Shown here: positions 1 through 7,595 of the stretch, in pieces | Layout of the letters: each line of letters opens with the position of its first letter | Numbering within the stretch: position 1 is the first letter of the stretch | Source of the DNA: Alphaproteobacteria bacterium | GTDB lineage: Bacteria; Pseudomonadota; Alphaproteobacteria; UBA6615 | Reading direction: 5' to 3' | DNA: 29,876 nucleotides | Assembly: GCA_013003285.1 (NCBI GenBank) | Contig: JABDJY010000444.1 | Location: 1 to 29,876 of the forward strand | Program-made: the position numbers and the translations under genes | The notes under the pieces: model-generated | Seen by the model: only the letters and a program-made list of their open reading frames with translations | Database searches by the model: none | What the model was told of the DNA's origin: nothing

Positions 1-477
1 CTGGAAGGTGGTGCGGGCGACGATACGCTCAGCGGCGGCGGTGGTGCAGACCTACTAGATGGCGGCGCCGGCAGCGACGACCTCGTCGGCGGCGGTGGCG
101 CCGATATCTTTGTCTGGGATTCCGCCGATCTCAATATCGATGGTGGTGGCAATACCGATACGCTGCGGGTCGATAGCGGCAACGCCGACATCACGACCTT
201 TGGCGGCACGATTTCAGGCATCGATCACGTCGATTTGGCGTCGGACGCTGGCGCCAACTCCTTGACCGTCAGTTACGCCGACGTTCTTGCCATGACGGAT
301 AATCCCGATACGCTCGTCATCGACGGCGATGCGCTGGATAGCCTCGACGCGGGTACCGGGTGGACCGATGGCGGCGTATCTGGCGGCTACCACACTTATA
401 CCCAGGGTAGCGGACCGAACGCAGCGACCCTGCAAGTCGATACCGACATCACCGTTAACGCCAACATCTTGCTGTAG
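1..477 (+). CDS. RTX-type calcium-binding repeat protein, C-terminal fragment
   Basis: The open frame enters from the left edge in frame 1 and ends with TAG at 475-477, so only the last 158 residues are visible. Residues 2-36 hold glycine/aspartate nonapeptides of the haemolysin type (GGAGDDTLS, GGGGADLLD, GGAGSDDLV, GGGGADIFV), the Ca2+-binding beta-roll found in type I-secreted proteins. After them comes a beta-rich tail with Asp/Gly turns that ends in hydrophobic residues, as in large extracellular adhesins of Proteobacteria. The family is normally exported and folds on calcium outside the cell. Only 11 bases separate it from the YfiR-like gene downstream, so it is probably the first visible gene of that operon. 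Adhesin, protease and other RTX roles cannot be told apart without the missing N-terminus. Confidence 0.85.
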   Translation: MEGGAGDDTLSGGGGADLLDGGAGSDDLVGGGGADIFVWDSADLNIDGGGNTDTLRVDSGNADITTFGGTISGIDHVDLASDAGANSLTVSYADVLAMTDNPDTLVIDGDALDSLDAGTGWTDGGVSGGYHTYTQGSGPNAATLQVDTDITVNANILL

Positions 478-488
478 GGGAGGTCGAC

Positions 489-1184
489 ATGAAAAAGAAA
501 ATCATGAATATCACCGCCTTCCTCGCCGCGACCTTGCGCAGCTTCGCGATCGCCGGTCTCGCCGGTGGCATGATCGCGCTGGCGGGCGCTCCGGATGCGC
601 GTGCCGATGATGCCGCCAGGATTCAGAACGCGAGGATTCAACCGGCGGCGAAAATCAACCGCGAGTACCTCATCAAGTCGGCGATCCTATTTAACTTCGC
701 CAAGTTCGCCGAATGGCCGGAAACCGCCTTCAGCAACCCCGATGCGCCGTTGCGGGTGTGTGTCCTCGGCGATGACCCGTTCGGGCCGGCGCTGGATACG
801 CTGACCGGCAAGCAGGTTCGAAACCGGCAACGGGTGGCAATTCGGATCGACGATGTTTATGACGCGGCCCAGTGCCACATTCTGTTCGTCAGTGCATCCG
901 AAGAGGCCGGACTGGCGAAGGTCCTCGACCATGTTGCCGATCTGCCGGTCCTGACCGTCGCCGATATTAACCGGTTTGCCAGCTCCGGCGGCATTATCGC
1001 CCTGAAAGAAGTCGATAACCGCAGCCGCATCGTCGTCAATATGGGCGCCGCCGACCAGGCGGGTGTGAGGCTGAGCTCCAAATTGCTGCGCTTGGTCGAT
1101 AAGGCCTCCACCTTGACCAAAACCGGTGACGCGAGTGGCAAGTTAAACGCTAAAAGGTCGGTCAAGGCCGACAGCCGGCTGTAA
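489..1184 (+). CDS. YfiR-like (DUF4154) periplasmic protein, copy 1
   Basis: This 231-residue protein has a hydrophobic N-terminal signal region (about residues 10-40, ending ARA-DD). The YfiR/DUF4154 signature EYLIKSAILFNFAKFAEWP starts near residue 59. Later family blocks are RVCVLG (Cys91), CHILFVSASE (Cys129), LTVADI, GGIIALK and LSSKLLRL. The two cysteines match the conserved disulphide-forming positions of the family. In Pseudomonas, YfiR is the periplasmic repressor of the diguanylate cyclase YfiN. Here the nearby sensor is a histidine kinase with the same kind of periplasmic domain, so this protein probably modulates that kinase (inference). ATG at 489 is preceded by a strong GGGGAGG site. 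The next gene, 5 bases downstream, encodes a clear paralogue. Confidence 0.9.
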   Translation: MKKKIMNITAFLAATLRSFAIAGLAGGMIALAGAPDARADDAARIQNARIQPAAKINREYLIKSAILFNFAKFAEWPETAFSNPDAPLRVCVLGDDPFGPALDTLTGKQVRNRQRVAIRIDDVYDAAQCHILFVSASEEAGLAKVLDHVADLPVLTVADINRFASSGGIIALKEVDNRSRIVVNMGAADQAGVRLSSKLLRLVDKASTLTKTGDASGKLNAKRSVKADSRL

Positions 1185-1189
1185 TCGTC

Positions 1190-1849
1190 ATGGCGAAAAA
1201 CAAACAAAATTGTGGGACGGCGGCGAACATGATTGCCGCTTCGCTTCGCGGCATCGCGACGGCCGGTATTGCTTTGGGGATGATCGCCCTAACGGCCCCG
1301 GCCGCACAGGCCCAGTCAGGTGAAGTCGCAAGCGTCGGTCCCGCCTCGCCACTGGAAACCAGTCGCGAATATCTGATCAAGGCGGCACTCTTGTTTAATT
1401 TCGCCAAGTTCGCTCAATGGCCAGCAACTAGGTTCGGCAACGATTCGGCACCCTTGCGCGTCTGCGTTATCGGTGCGGATCCGTTCGGCTCGGCTCTCAC
1501 CTCACTGGCAGGAAAGACAGTTGCTAACCGCACGCTTGCCGTTCTGCGCATTACGGCGGCCGAAAAGGCTGCGGTTTGTCATATCCTCTTCGTTAGCGCA
1601 TCGGAACAGCCGCGTCTGGATCAAATCCTCGACGCCGTTGGGTCGCAACCGATCCTCACGGTCGCCGATATGGACCAGTTTACCGGCGCCGGCGGTATCG
1701 TCGCGCTGAAGGCGGCCGATAATCGAAGCCGTCTGGAAATCAACGTGGAGGCGGCGGAGAAGGCCGGCCTGAAATTGAGCTCCAAACTGCTGCGCCTGTC
1801 CGATACGGTCGATATGCAAGCGGTGGATCAGCCGGAATCTTTGATATGA
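1190..1849 (+). CDS. YfiR-like (DUF4154) periplasmic protein, copy 2
   Basis: This 219-residue paralogue of the preceding gene arose by tandem duplication, judging from near-identical blocks: EYLIKAALLFNFAKFAQWP, RVCVIG (Cys92), CHILFVSASE (Cys130), LTVADM, GGIVALK and LSSKLLRL. The N-terminus carries a signal sequence with a hydrophobic core and an AQA-QS-like cleavage site near residue 42. The start lies 5 bases after the previous stop and has no strong ribosome site, which suggests translational coupling. The last codons overlap the downstream kinase start by four bases (ATGA at 1846-1849). The tails differ most between the copies: copy 1 has an extra lysine-rich stretch and copy 2 stops soon after the LLRL block. 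The two may act as a heteromer or sense different signals; this is inference. Confidence 0.9.
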   Translation: MAKNKQNCGTAANMIAASLRGIATAGIALGMIALTAPAAQAQSGEVASVGPASPLETSREYLIKAALLFNFAKFAQWPATRFGNDSAPLRVCVIGADPFGSALTSLAGKTVANRTLAVLRITAAEKAAVCHILFVSASEQPRLDQILDAVGSQPILTVADMDQFTGAGGIVALKAADNRSRLEINVEAAEKAGLKLSSKLLRLSDTVDMQAVDQPESLI

Positions 1850-3403
1850 TCCGCAACCTTTCCGTTCGCCACAAGGTCACCGCGATTACCGTGATGACAA
1901 CGACCATCGTCTTGGCGTTGGCATCCCTGTTGTTCGTCGGGCTGGAGATTAACAATTACCGGCGTGCCTTGGTGCAGGAGCTGACCGCCATCGCCCAGAT
2001 CAGTGCCAGCAATTCGACCGCGGCGATCATCTTCGACGACAAAGCCGCGGCAGAAGAGACGCTGGCTGCCCTGGACGCCCGACCCAACATCGAAACGGCC
2101 GCCATTTTTACGCCCGATGGCCGGTTGTTCGCCGGCCAAACGGCCGCGACCGCGGGCGCTGCGGAAGAACAGATGCAGCCCTATCTGGCCGAATTGTTGC
2201 GCGACGACGATCCGACATTTGAATTCATCTGGACCCTCCAATCGGTCGATCTATATGGACCGATCGAACTCGATGGCCAGACCATTGGGATCATTCACAT
2301 CCGTTCCAACCTCGACCAGATCATCGCCACCATTTGGACCTATCTGGCCGTTGTCATGATGATTATCGGATTGGCTATCGGGCTGGCATGGTTTCTGGCC
2401 GCGCGGTTGCAGCGGCAGTTCACGGCGCCGATTTTCGGTCTGGTCGATACCGTAAATGCGGTGGCGCGCGAGCGCGATTATTCGCTGCGGGCGCCGAAAC
2501 ACAGTAGCGATGAACTGGGTGCCGCTGGTGGACGGGTTCAACACGATGTTGGCCGAGACCGAAGCCCACAAGATCGAACTGAGTTCGGCGCGAAGAGAAG
2601 CCGAATCCGCCAACCGTATGAAAAGCGATTTTCTCGCCCAGATGAGCCATGAGCTGCGCACGCCGTTGAACGCAATTCTAGGGTTCTCCGATTTCATGAT
2701 GAGCGAGCCGCACGGGCCGTTGGGCCATGAGAATTATCGTGAATATGTTAGCGACATTCACGGCGGCGGCCAGCATTTGCTGGGCGTGATCAACGATATC
2801 CTCGACATGTCGAAGATCGAGGCCGGCGCCGTCGAGCTTCATGAAGAACTCGTCGATACCGAAGCGCTGCTCGATGAGAGCGCCCGTATGCTGCGCGAAC
2901 GCGCTACCAATGCCGGTCTTAACTTGCGGGCGGAAGTAGAGCCCGGCTTGGCACATCTGTTTGGCGATGCGCAGCTCATCAAGCGCGGTCTGCTGAACCT
3001 GCTGTACAACGCCATCAAATTTACTCCGTCTGGCGGCCAGATTTCGGTGCGCGCCGACCAGAGCGCCGACGGTGGCATTGCGTTGACGGTCATCGATAAT
3101 GGCGTCGGTATCGCGGCTCAAAATATCGATCATTGCTTGACCCCGTTCGGCCAAGCCGAAAACGTACTCCGCCGCACCCATGACGGCACCGGCCTGGGTC
3201 TGCCGATGGTCAAGTCACTCGTCGAATTGCATGGCGGCTCTCTGGATTTGCAGAGTGCATTGGGCGAAGGCACCAAGGCGACATTGCGGTTCCCGGCACA
3301 GCGCACACGGGCGCGGCCGGTCGGTGCGCGCATCGCCGCGGAAGTTCTCCCGGTTGCGCCGGTTGCGACGGACGAAACATCGCTAATGGCAGCGACCGCA
3401 TGA
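1846..3403 (+). pseudogene. CHASE8-HAMP-HisKA-HATPase sensor histidine kinase, frameshifted
   Basis: Two overlapping frames together make one sensor kinase of about 518 residues. The first (from ATG 1846) gives TM1 (about residues 12-33), a CHASE8-type periplasmic domain, TM2 (about 161-186) and the start of HAMP, ending at DELG. The second frame, ending at 3403, resumes exactly with LVDGFNTMLAE, then the HisKA box MSHELRTPLNAILGFS (phospho-His codon 2648-2650), N box LLYNAIKF, G1 DNGVGIA and G2 GTGLGLPM. One extra base within about 2521-2524 accounts for the break, because deleting it restores the HAMP pattern DELGxL. CHASE8 is also the sensor domain of YfiN, the partner of YfiR, which fits the two YfiR-like genes upstream. 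There is no receiver domain. It may be a real mutation or a sequencing error. The downstream frame has an ATG at 2456 but no good ribosome site. Confidence 0.8.
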
Positions 3404-3753
3404 TCGCCGATAATTCTAGCCGTAAACTAGACGGTGGGACGAATACCCGCCTTGGGTCCATCCTGCATGGCGCCGGCCTTTGCGGTGTAGCCCTATGCGT
3501 GCTCTATACCTTTGACGTCATATGGGTGCATCAGAGCGGACAGTCGCTTCTGCCGATTTCCGGACGCTTTGTGACGCGGCAGGACATGAGGGTCACCATA
3601 GCGGTCGGCACGGTGTTGGGGCTGCTATCCTGGCGGATCGGCGTGGTTGCGCGGTTGTACGCCAACAGAGCTGCGGAAAAGAAACACGCAGCTGCGAAAG
3701 TAGGCGGCGTCACCGTGCCGGGGCGTGACTGGAGGTCAGAGCCGGGCGAGTAG
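3400..3753 (+). CDS. small two-helix membrane protein, unknown function
   Basis: This 117-residue protein starts at an ATG overlapping the kinase stop (ATGA, 3400-3403), so it is the last gene of the YfiR/kinase operon. Two hydrophobic stretches are visible, about residues 21-44 and 64-82, joined by a short polar loop. A basic C-terminal tail is rich in Lys, Ala and Arg (AAEKKHAAAK). I recognise no enzymatic motif and no family. The translational coupling suggests it assists or anchors the sensor kinase, but that rests on position alone. The next gene lies 76 bases downstream. Confidence 0.65.
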   Translation: MIADNSSRKLDGGTNTRLGSILHGAGLCGVALCVLYTFDVIWVHQSGQSLLPISGRFVTRQDMRVTIAVGTVLGLLSWRIGVVARLYANRAAEKKHAAAKVGGVTVPGRDWRSEPGE

Positions 3754-3829
3754 GCGCGGTATAGTAATTCGGCCGCAGAGCGGTCAATATTATCGTCCTT
3801 GAACAATCGTTCGATGAAAGGACGGCGCG

Positions 3830-4447
3830 ATGCCCGATGGCGATATCAAATCACGAGAGCAGCTTGAGGACTATTACGGCCAACCGAAGGGTCATTTGAG
3901 CCGCAAGGAGTTGCCCAAGCTTAACCAGCACAGCAAACACTTCATTTCATTGTCACCGTTTTTGGTGCTTTCCACCTCGGCCGCCAATGACGGTCCGGCG
4001 GACGCCAGCCCGCGCGGCGACGCCCCCGGTTTCGTGCGTGTGCTCGATGACATCACCATCGCGATCCCCGACCGGCCCGGCAATCGGCGCACGGATTCGT
4101 TCCACAACATCATGGAAAACCCCGAGGTCGGATTGGTGTTTATGGTACTGGGCATGCTCGAAGTGTTGCGGATCAACGGCCGCGCCCGGCTGACCACGGA
4201 CGCTGAATTGCTGGCGACCTTAGAGGCCCAGGGTAAGTTGCCCCGGGCGGCTTTGGTGGTCGATATTCGCGACGTCTATATTCATTGCGGCAAGGCGATT
4301 ATTCGTGCCGATCTGTGGAATCCCGAAGCGCAGATCGACCGCAAGGATTTTCCCTCCATGGGTCAGATCAATCAGGATTGGTACGGTGTCGACGGCAAGA
4401 TGGTCGACGAGAAACTCGCCAAGGACTATGTGGACACGCTGTACTAG
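3830..4447 (+). CDS. PPOX-class FMN-dependent flavoprotein (pyridoxamine-phosphate-oxidase-like)
   Basis: This 205-residue cytoplasmic protein has the split-barrel flavin-binding architecture. Family blocks are FLVLSTS near residue 45, DASPRGDAPGFV, then DRPGNRRTDSFHNIMENP followed by VGLVF, a signature of the PPOX-type subfamily often named after DR_2398 or MSMEG_1061. These proteins bind FMN or F420-like flavins and reduce or oxidise small molecules. The actual substrate is unknown, and this is not the vitamin B6 enzyme PdxH itself. ATG at 3830 has an AAAGGA site eight bases upstream. The length is normal for the subfamily. A GlcG-like gene follows 53 bases later on the same strand and may be co-transcribed. 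Confidence 0.85.
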   Translation: MPDGDIKSREQLEDYYGQPKGHLSRKELPKLNQHSKHFISLSPFLVLSTSAANDGPADASPRGDAPGFVRVLDDITIAIPDRPGNRRTDSFHNIMENPEVGLVFMVLGMLEVLRINGRARLTTDAELLATLEAQGKLPRAALVVDIRDVYIHCGKAIIRADLWNPEAQIDRKDFPSMGQINQDWYGVDGKMVDEKLAKDYVDTLY

Positions 4448-4500
4448 AGCACGTCAGTGAAAAATAGAACGACCGGAAAACCTGGAAGGGGAAACGCGCC

Positions 4501-4923
4501 ATGGCGGGACTAACGCTCGGTCAGGCGATGAAGATTATGGAGGTGGGGTTCGCCCATGGGCGGGCCACCGAATGTCTGCCGCTGGGCATCGCCGTGCTCG
4601 ATCCCGGCGGCCATTTGCTGACCTTCGCGCGCGAAGACGGCACCAGTTTTCTGCGGCCGACGATTGCGCAGGCCAAGGCGTGGGGCGCCTTGGGTATGGG
4701 CATGGGCTCGCGCGCCCTGGTCGATCGGCCGGACCGCTTCATCATGACGCTTAATACGGCGACCGACGGCAAGGTGTTGAATGCACCGGGCGGGGTCATC
4801 GTGCGCAATGCCGAAGGTGAGATCCTCGGTGCCGTGGGGGTGACCGGCGATGTGTCGGATCGTGACGAGGCCTGCGCCGTGGCCGGTATCGAGGCCGTCG
4901 GACTGGTCGCCGATACTGGCTGA
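4501..4923 (+). CDS. GlcG/HbpS-like small-molecule or haem-binding protein
   Basis: This 140-residue single-domain protein matches the GlcG/HbpS (DUF336) pattern: an N-terminal helix LTLGQAMKIM, a strand PLGIAVLDPGGHLLTFARED, a helix with TIAQAKAWGAL, the turn APGGVIVRNAEGEILGAVGV and a final helix DEACAVAGIEAV. Family members bind haem or other small ligands, or sit in catabolic clusters without a proven reaction. There is no signal peptide, so it is predicted cytoplasmic. The ATG at 4501 follows a purine-rich GGAAGGGGAAA site. It ends 11 bases before the stop of the convergent amidohydrolase gene. Its position beside a flavoprotein and an amidohydrolase fits a catabolic accessory role, though this is not specific. 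Confidence 0.85.
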   Translation: MAGLTLGQAMKIMEVGFAHGRATECLPLGIAVLDPGGHLLTFAREDGTSFLRPTIAQAKAWGALGMGMGSRALVDRPDRFIMTLNTATDGKVLNAPGGVIVRNAEGEILGAVGVTGDVSDRDEACAVAGIEAVGLVADTG

Positions 4924-4934
4924 GGCGCTCGCCT

Positions 4935-6308
4935 CTACAGATAGTCGGCGGTCGGCGCTTTGGCCTTGAATTCGTCCAATATCCGCGCCGAGGATTTGGC
5001 CAGAGTTGCGATTTTCGCGTCGACCCCGTCGAACTTCATTTGACCGTTCTGTTTTTTGATCTCGCCGGCGATCATCACCGTATCCACGTTGCCGGGATTA
5101 GCGTGCATCACGATTCGATTGGTCGCGTCGGAAATACCGGCAAGGTTTAAATCGGTTTTACGCAATAGCGTGATATCGGCCTGTTTGCCCGGGGTCAGCG
5201 AACCGATGGCGCTGTCGAGATGGGCCATCTTGGCGCCGTTAATCGTTGCCCAACTGAGCGCCTCGCCGGTCGTGACCGGGATCGGATGTGGTTTCTCGCC
5301 GGTTTGCGCATAGTGGCGCATGCTGTGTTCGTGCCTTTCGAGCTGCAAAGTGATGCGCATCGACGCAAACATGTCGGGTGCATAAACGCACTCGACGTCC
5401 GATCCGATAGCGACGGGTACGCCAAATTCTCTGAGCTTACCGGTGAGCGGGTCGCCATAGGCCATCTGCATCTCAACTTCGGCGGTGACCGCAAAAGTCG
5501 CGCCGTTATCGACCAGCAGCTTGAGGTCGGAGTCGGTGAGGGCGTTGCCATGGACGATGTTGATCTTGTCGGAAATCAGCCCTTCTTTTGCGGCATATTC
5601 ATAACCTTGTGGACCGACCATCTCCGCCCCGGAATGGTGCAGGCTGGCAATCAGATCAAATTCCCGGGCGAGGCGGAAATCTTCGAGCACCACGTCGTTC
5701 ACCGACATTTGCGGGCCCAGAACCGCCAGCCCCATTGAAAGCAGTTCGTTGTCGCCGGACAGCCGGCCCTTGCGCAAACGCTCCACTTCGCTGCGGGACA
5801 TGGGAATTTCACTATGGTGTTTTTGGCCTGGCTTGGCGTCCGGTTTGGCGGAGCCATGCAGAAACAGGGCGCGGACCCCAGCTTCCTCCAGCCCGTCGAT
5901 GGCGGCATCGGAATGGTCGGGCGTGGGGTTGTTATGGTGCCAATCCACCAGTGTGGTGACGCCAGAATTGATCTGATTTAGCGCGCCGACCAGATTGGCG
6001 ATATAGATGTCTTCCGGTTTGAAAAACAAAGCGAGGCCGGCGTGAATGGCGCGGAAGTAGTTGGTTCCCGTCCAGTTTCCGGCGATCCCGCGCAACCCGG
6101 TCTGCCAGGTATGGATATGCGCATTGACCAGACCGGGCATGATGATCATGCCGGACGCATCGATCACCTGTGCGTCGTCGCCAACCGCGAGGTCGACGCC
6201 GACGGCCGCGATTTTGTCGTCCTCTACTAAGACATCCCCAACTTCAAGATTGGGCACCTTGGGGTCCATCGTGACGACGGACCCGCCTTTAAAATGAATC
6301 TTCGCCAT
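4935..6308 (-). CDS. ATZ/TRZ-type amidohydrolase (metal-dependent deaminase/hydrolase)
   Basis: This 457-residue protein belongs to the amidohydrolase superfamily, closest in pattern to the ATZ/TRZ and SsnA-like chlorohydrolases and deaminases. Metal-ligand motifs are in order: PGLVNAHIHTWQTGLRG (HxH), SLHHSG, NIVHGNAL and AIGSDVE (Asp). The C-terminal composite sandwich shows GSLTPGKQADITLL. The substrate should be a C-N or C-Cl bond in a heterocycle, guanidine or similar compound, but cannot be named. I chose ATG at 6306-6308 because GAGGAGAG precedes it and the protein then begins MAKIHFKGGSVVTMD, typical for the family; a longer frame upstream would add 94 unlike residues. A 2OG oxygenase gene lies 73 bases upstream on the same strand, so the two are probably co-transcribed. 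Confidence 0.9.
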   Translation of the reverse strand: MAKIHFKGGSVVTMDPKVPNLEVGDVLVEDDKIAAVGVDLAVGDDAQVIDASGMIIMPGLVNAHIHTWQTGLRGIAGNWTGTNYFRAIHAGLALFFKPEDIYIANLVGALNQINSGVTTLVDWHHNNPTPDHSDAAIDGLEEAGVRALFLHGSAKPDAKPGQKHHSEIPMSRSEVERLRKGRLSGDNELLSMGLAVLGPQMSVNDVVLEDFRLAREFDLIASLHHSGAEMVGPQGYEYAAKEGLISDKINIVHGNALTDSDLKLLVDNGATFAVTAEVEMQMAYGDPLTGKLREFGVPVAIGSDVECVYAPDMFASMRITLQLERHEHSMRHYAQTGEKPHPIPVTTGEALSWATINGAKMAHLDSAIGSLTPGKQADITLLRKTDLNLAGISDATNRIVMHANPGNVDTVMIAGEIKKQNGQMKFDGVDAKIATLAKSSARILDEFKAKAPTADYL

Positions 6309-6381
6309 TTGGTTCTCTCCTCGTCGACTTTGCCTCTGTCTTCGGGAGACGGATTGGCTGTGAACGCGATAAAGTTGTAGG

Positions 6382-7422
6382 TCAGGCGTTGATGCCTTCT
6401 TGTTGGCCGCCGAAATCGGTCGAATAGTTTCGGTCGATGTACCAACAGACATAATCCAACATGCCGACTGGGTCATATTTCGGCGGATTGTCGGGACCGC
6501 AGCAAGTGTCCAACGGTTCGGCGATGGTGTCCGGCGCCGGATTGAAGAATGTCGCCATGGAATAGCGGTCATGGTCGGGCGGCACCACACGGTGAGGTGA
6601 GGCGATAAACCGGTCGTTGGTCCAGCGGTTCAGGAACTCGCCGGTATTGACGATGATACCGTTTGCCACCGGGTCGGCGGGCAGCCACTTGCCGGAGCGG
6701 GTTAGCACCTGCAGCCCCGGGACGTCGGACAGGGGAAGAAGCGTCAAGAAGCTGTGGTCGCTATGGGGCGAAATGCCGAATTGGTTTTCCTCCGGCTCGA
6801 CCGCCGGGTAGTGGGAATTGCGCGTCCACATGATCGGTTCTTCGAAATATTTGTCGAAGAAATCCGCCGGCTTTTCCAGCGCCAATGCATAGAGCGGCAC
6901 CATTTTCCGGCCCAGCACCGCAATCGCATTTTGGAACTCGACGATGGCCTCGCGAAATCCGGGAAGATTGCGCGGCCAGGGGTTGGGGCCGACAAACCGC
7001 AGGCCCTGTTTAATATAAGGATGATCGGCCTCGCGCTCGAGCGCCAAGACCAGGGTCTCGTTCAGATCCTGCTTGGTGTTCTCGTTGATCTTCGAGGTCA
7101 CATAGATGGTCGACTTGGCGGCCACATAGCCGACCGACTTTTCGCCGAATTTGAGCCGCAGCTTTTCCTCCGACGGGCGGGCGAAGAAGCGTTTGAGGGC
7201 GCTGTAGGCGTTGTCCATCAGCTCGCGCGGCACGCCATGATTGATAATCACATAGAAGCCGATGGTTTCCTGGATGAACCGAATGTTTTCGGCGAGCGCC
7301 TGCGCCGCGCCGGTCTCGCCGGCCAGGTAAGGCCCGACATCGAGGATCGGGATATCCTCATACTCGTCCGCCCTATCGACCGTTCGGTAGTCAAAAATCT
7401 TTAGAGACGGTTCAGAACTCAT
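6382..7422 (-). CDS. isopenicillin-N-synthase-like 2-oxoglutarate/Fe(II) oxygenase
   Basis: This 346-residue protein has the N-terminal DIOX_N block (IPILDVGPYL, then GFYVIINHGVP) and the double-stranded beta-helix core. The iron facial triad is visible as HSD (His220, Asp222) and His277 in FIASPHRVV. The co-substrate motif is RYS (Arg286/Ser288), followed by MATFFNP. The family hydroxylates, desaturates or cyclises small molecules using O2 and usually 2-oxoglutarate. The C-terminus has the extension YDPVGMLDYVCWYIDR common in bacterial members. The exact substrate is unknown. The start at 7420-7422 follows a GGGGA-like site. The amidohydrolase gene is 73 bases downstream and the CphA-like gene ends 173 bases upstream on the same strand, so these enzymes may work on one compound (inference). 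Confidence 0.9.
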   Translation of the reverse strand: MSSEPSLKIFDYRTVDRADEYEDIPILDVGPYLAGETGAAQALAENIRFIQETIGFYVIINHGVPRELMDNAYSALKRFFARPSEEKLRLKFGEKSVGYVAAKSTIYVTSKINENTKQDLNETLVLALEREADHPYIKQGLRFVGPNPWPRNLPGFREAIVEFQNAIAVLGRKMVPLYALALEKPADFFDKYFEEPIMWTRNSHYPAVEPEENQFGISPHSDHSFLTLLPLSDVPGLQVLTRSGKWLPADPVANGIIVNTGEFLNRWTNDRFIASPHRVVPPDHDRYSMATFFNPAPDTIAEPLDTCCGPDNPPKYDPVGMLDYVCWYIDRNYSTDFGGQQEGINA

Positions 7423-7486
7423 AATATCCCCATAAAACTATTCGATTATCCAAGGCCATAGACTCCATTTTATTGGCACTTGGCGT

Positions 7487-7506
7487 CACCATCTTAGATG
7501 ATGGTG
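7487..7506. other. inverted repeat between the CphA-like and 2OG-oxygenase genes
   Basis: CACCATC (7487-7493) pairs perfectly with GATGGTG (7500-7506) across a six-base loop. It lies in the 173-base gap after the CphA-like stop and 65 bases upstream of the oxygenase start. No T-run follows on the minus strand, so it could be an operator as easily as a weak terminator. Confidence 0.35.
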
Positions 7507-7595
7507 TTACATGGAATGTGGCAAACAGACGCGGCGGTTTCAAGCTATCCAGCGCCCCTAAGACGCGCCTATTTGTAGTGCAATTGGCGGTTCTA

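Noticed and set aside
2456..3403. A separate kinase gene starting at ATG 2456
   Set aside because: The first codons are out-of-frame HAMP sequence and no ribosome site is visible; it is the second half of the frameshifted kinase.
6309..6590. N-terminal extension of the amidohydrolase
   Set aside because: The 94 extra residues do not resemble the family, overlap the upstream oxygenase gene in another frame, and an internal ATG has a strong ribosome site.
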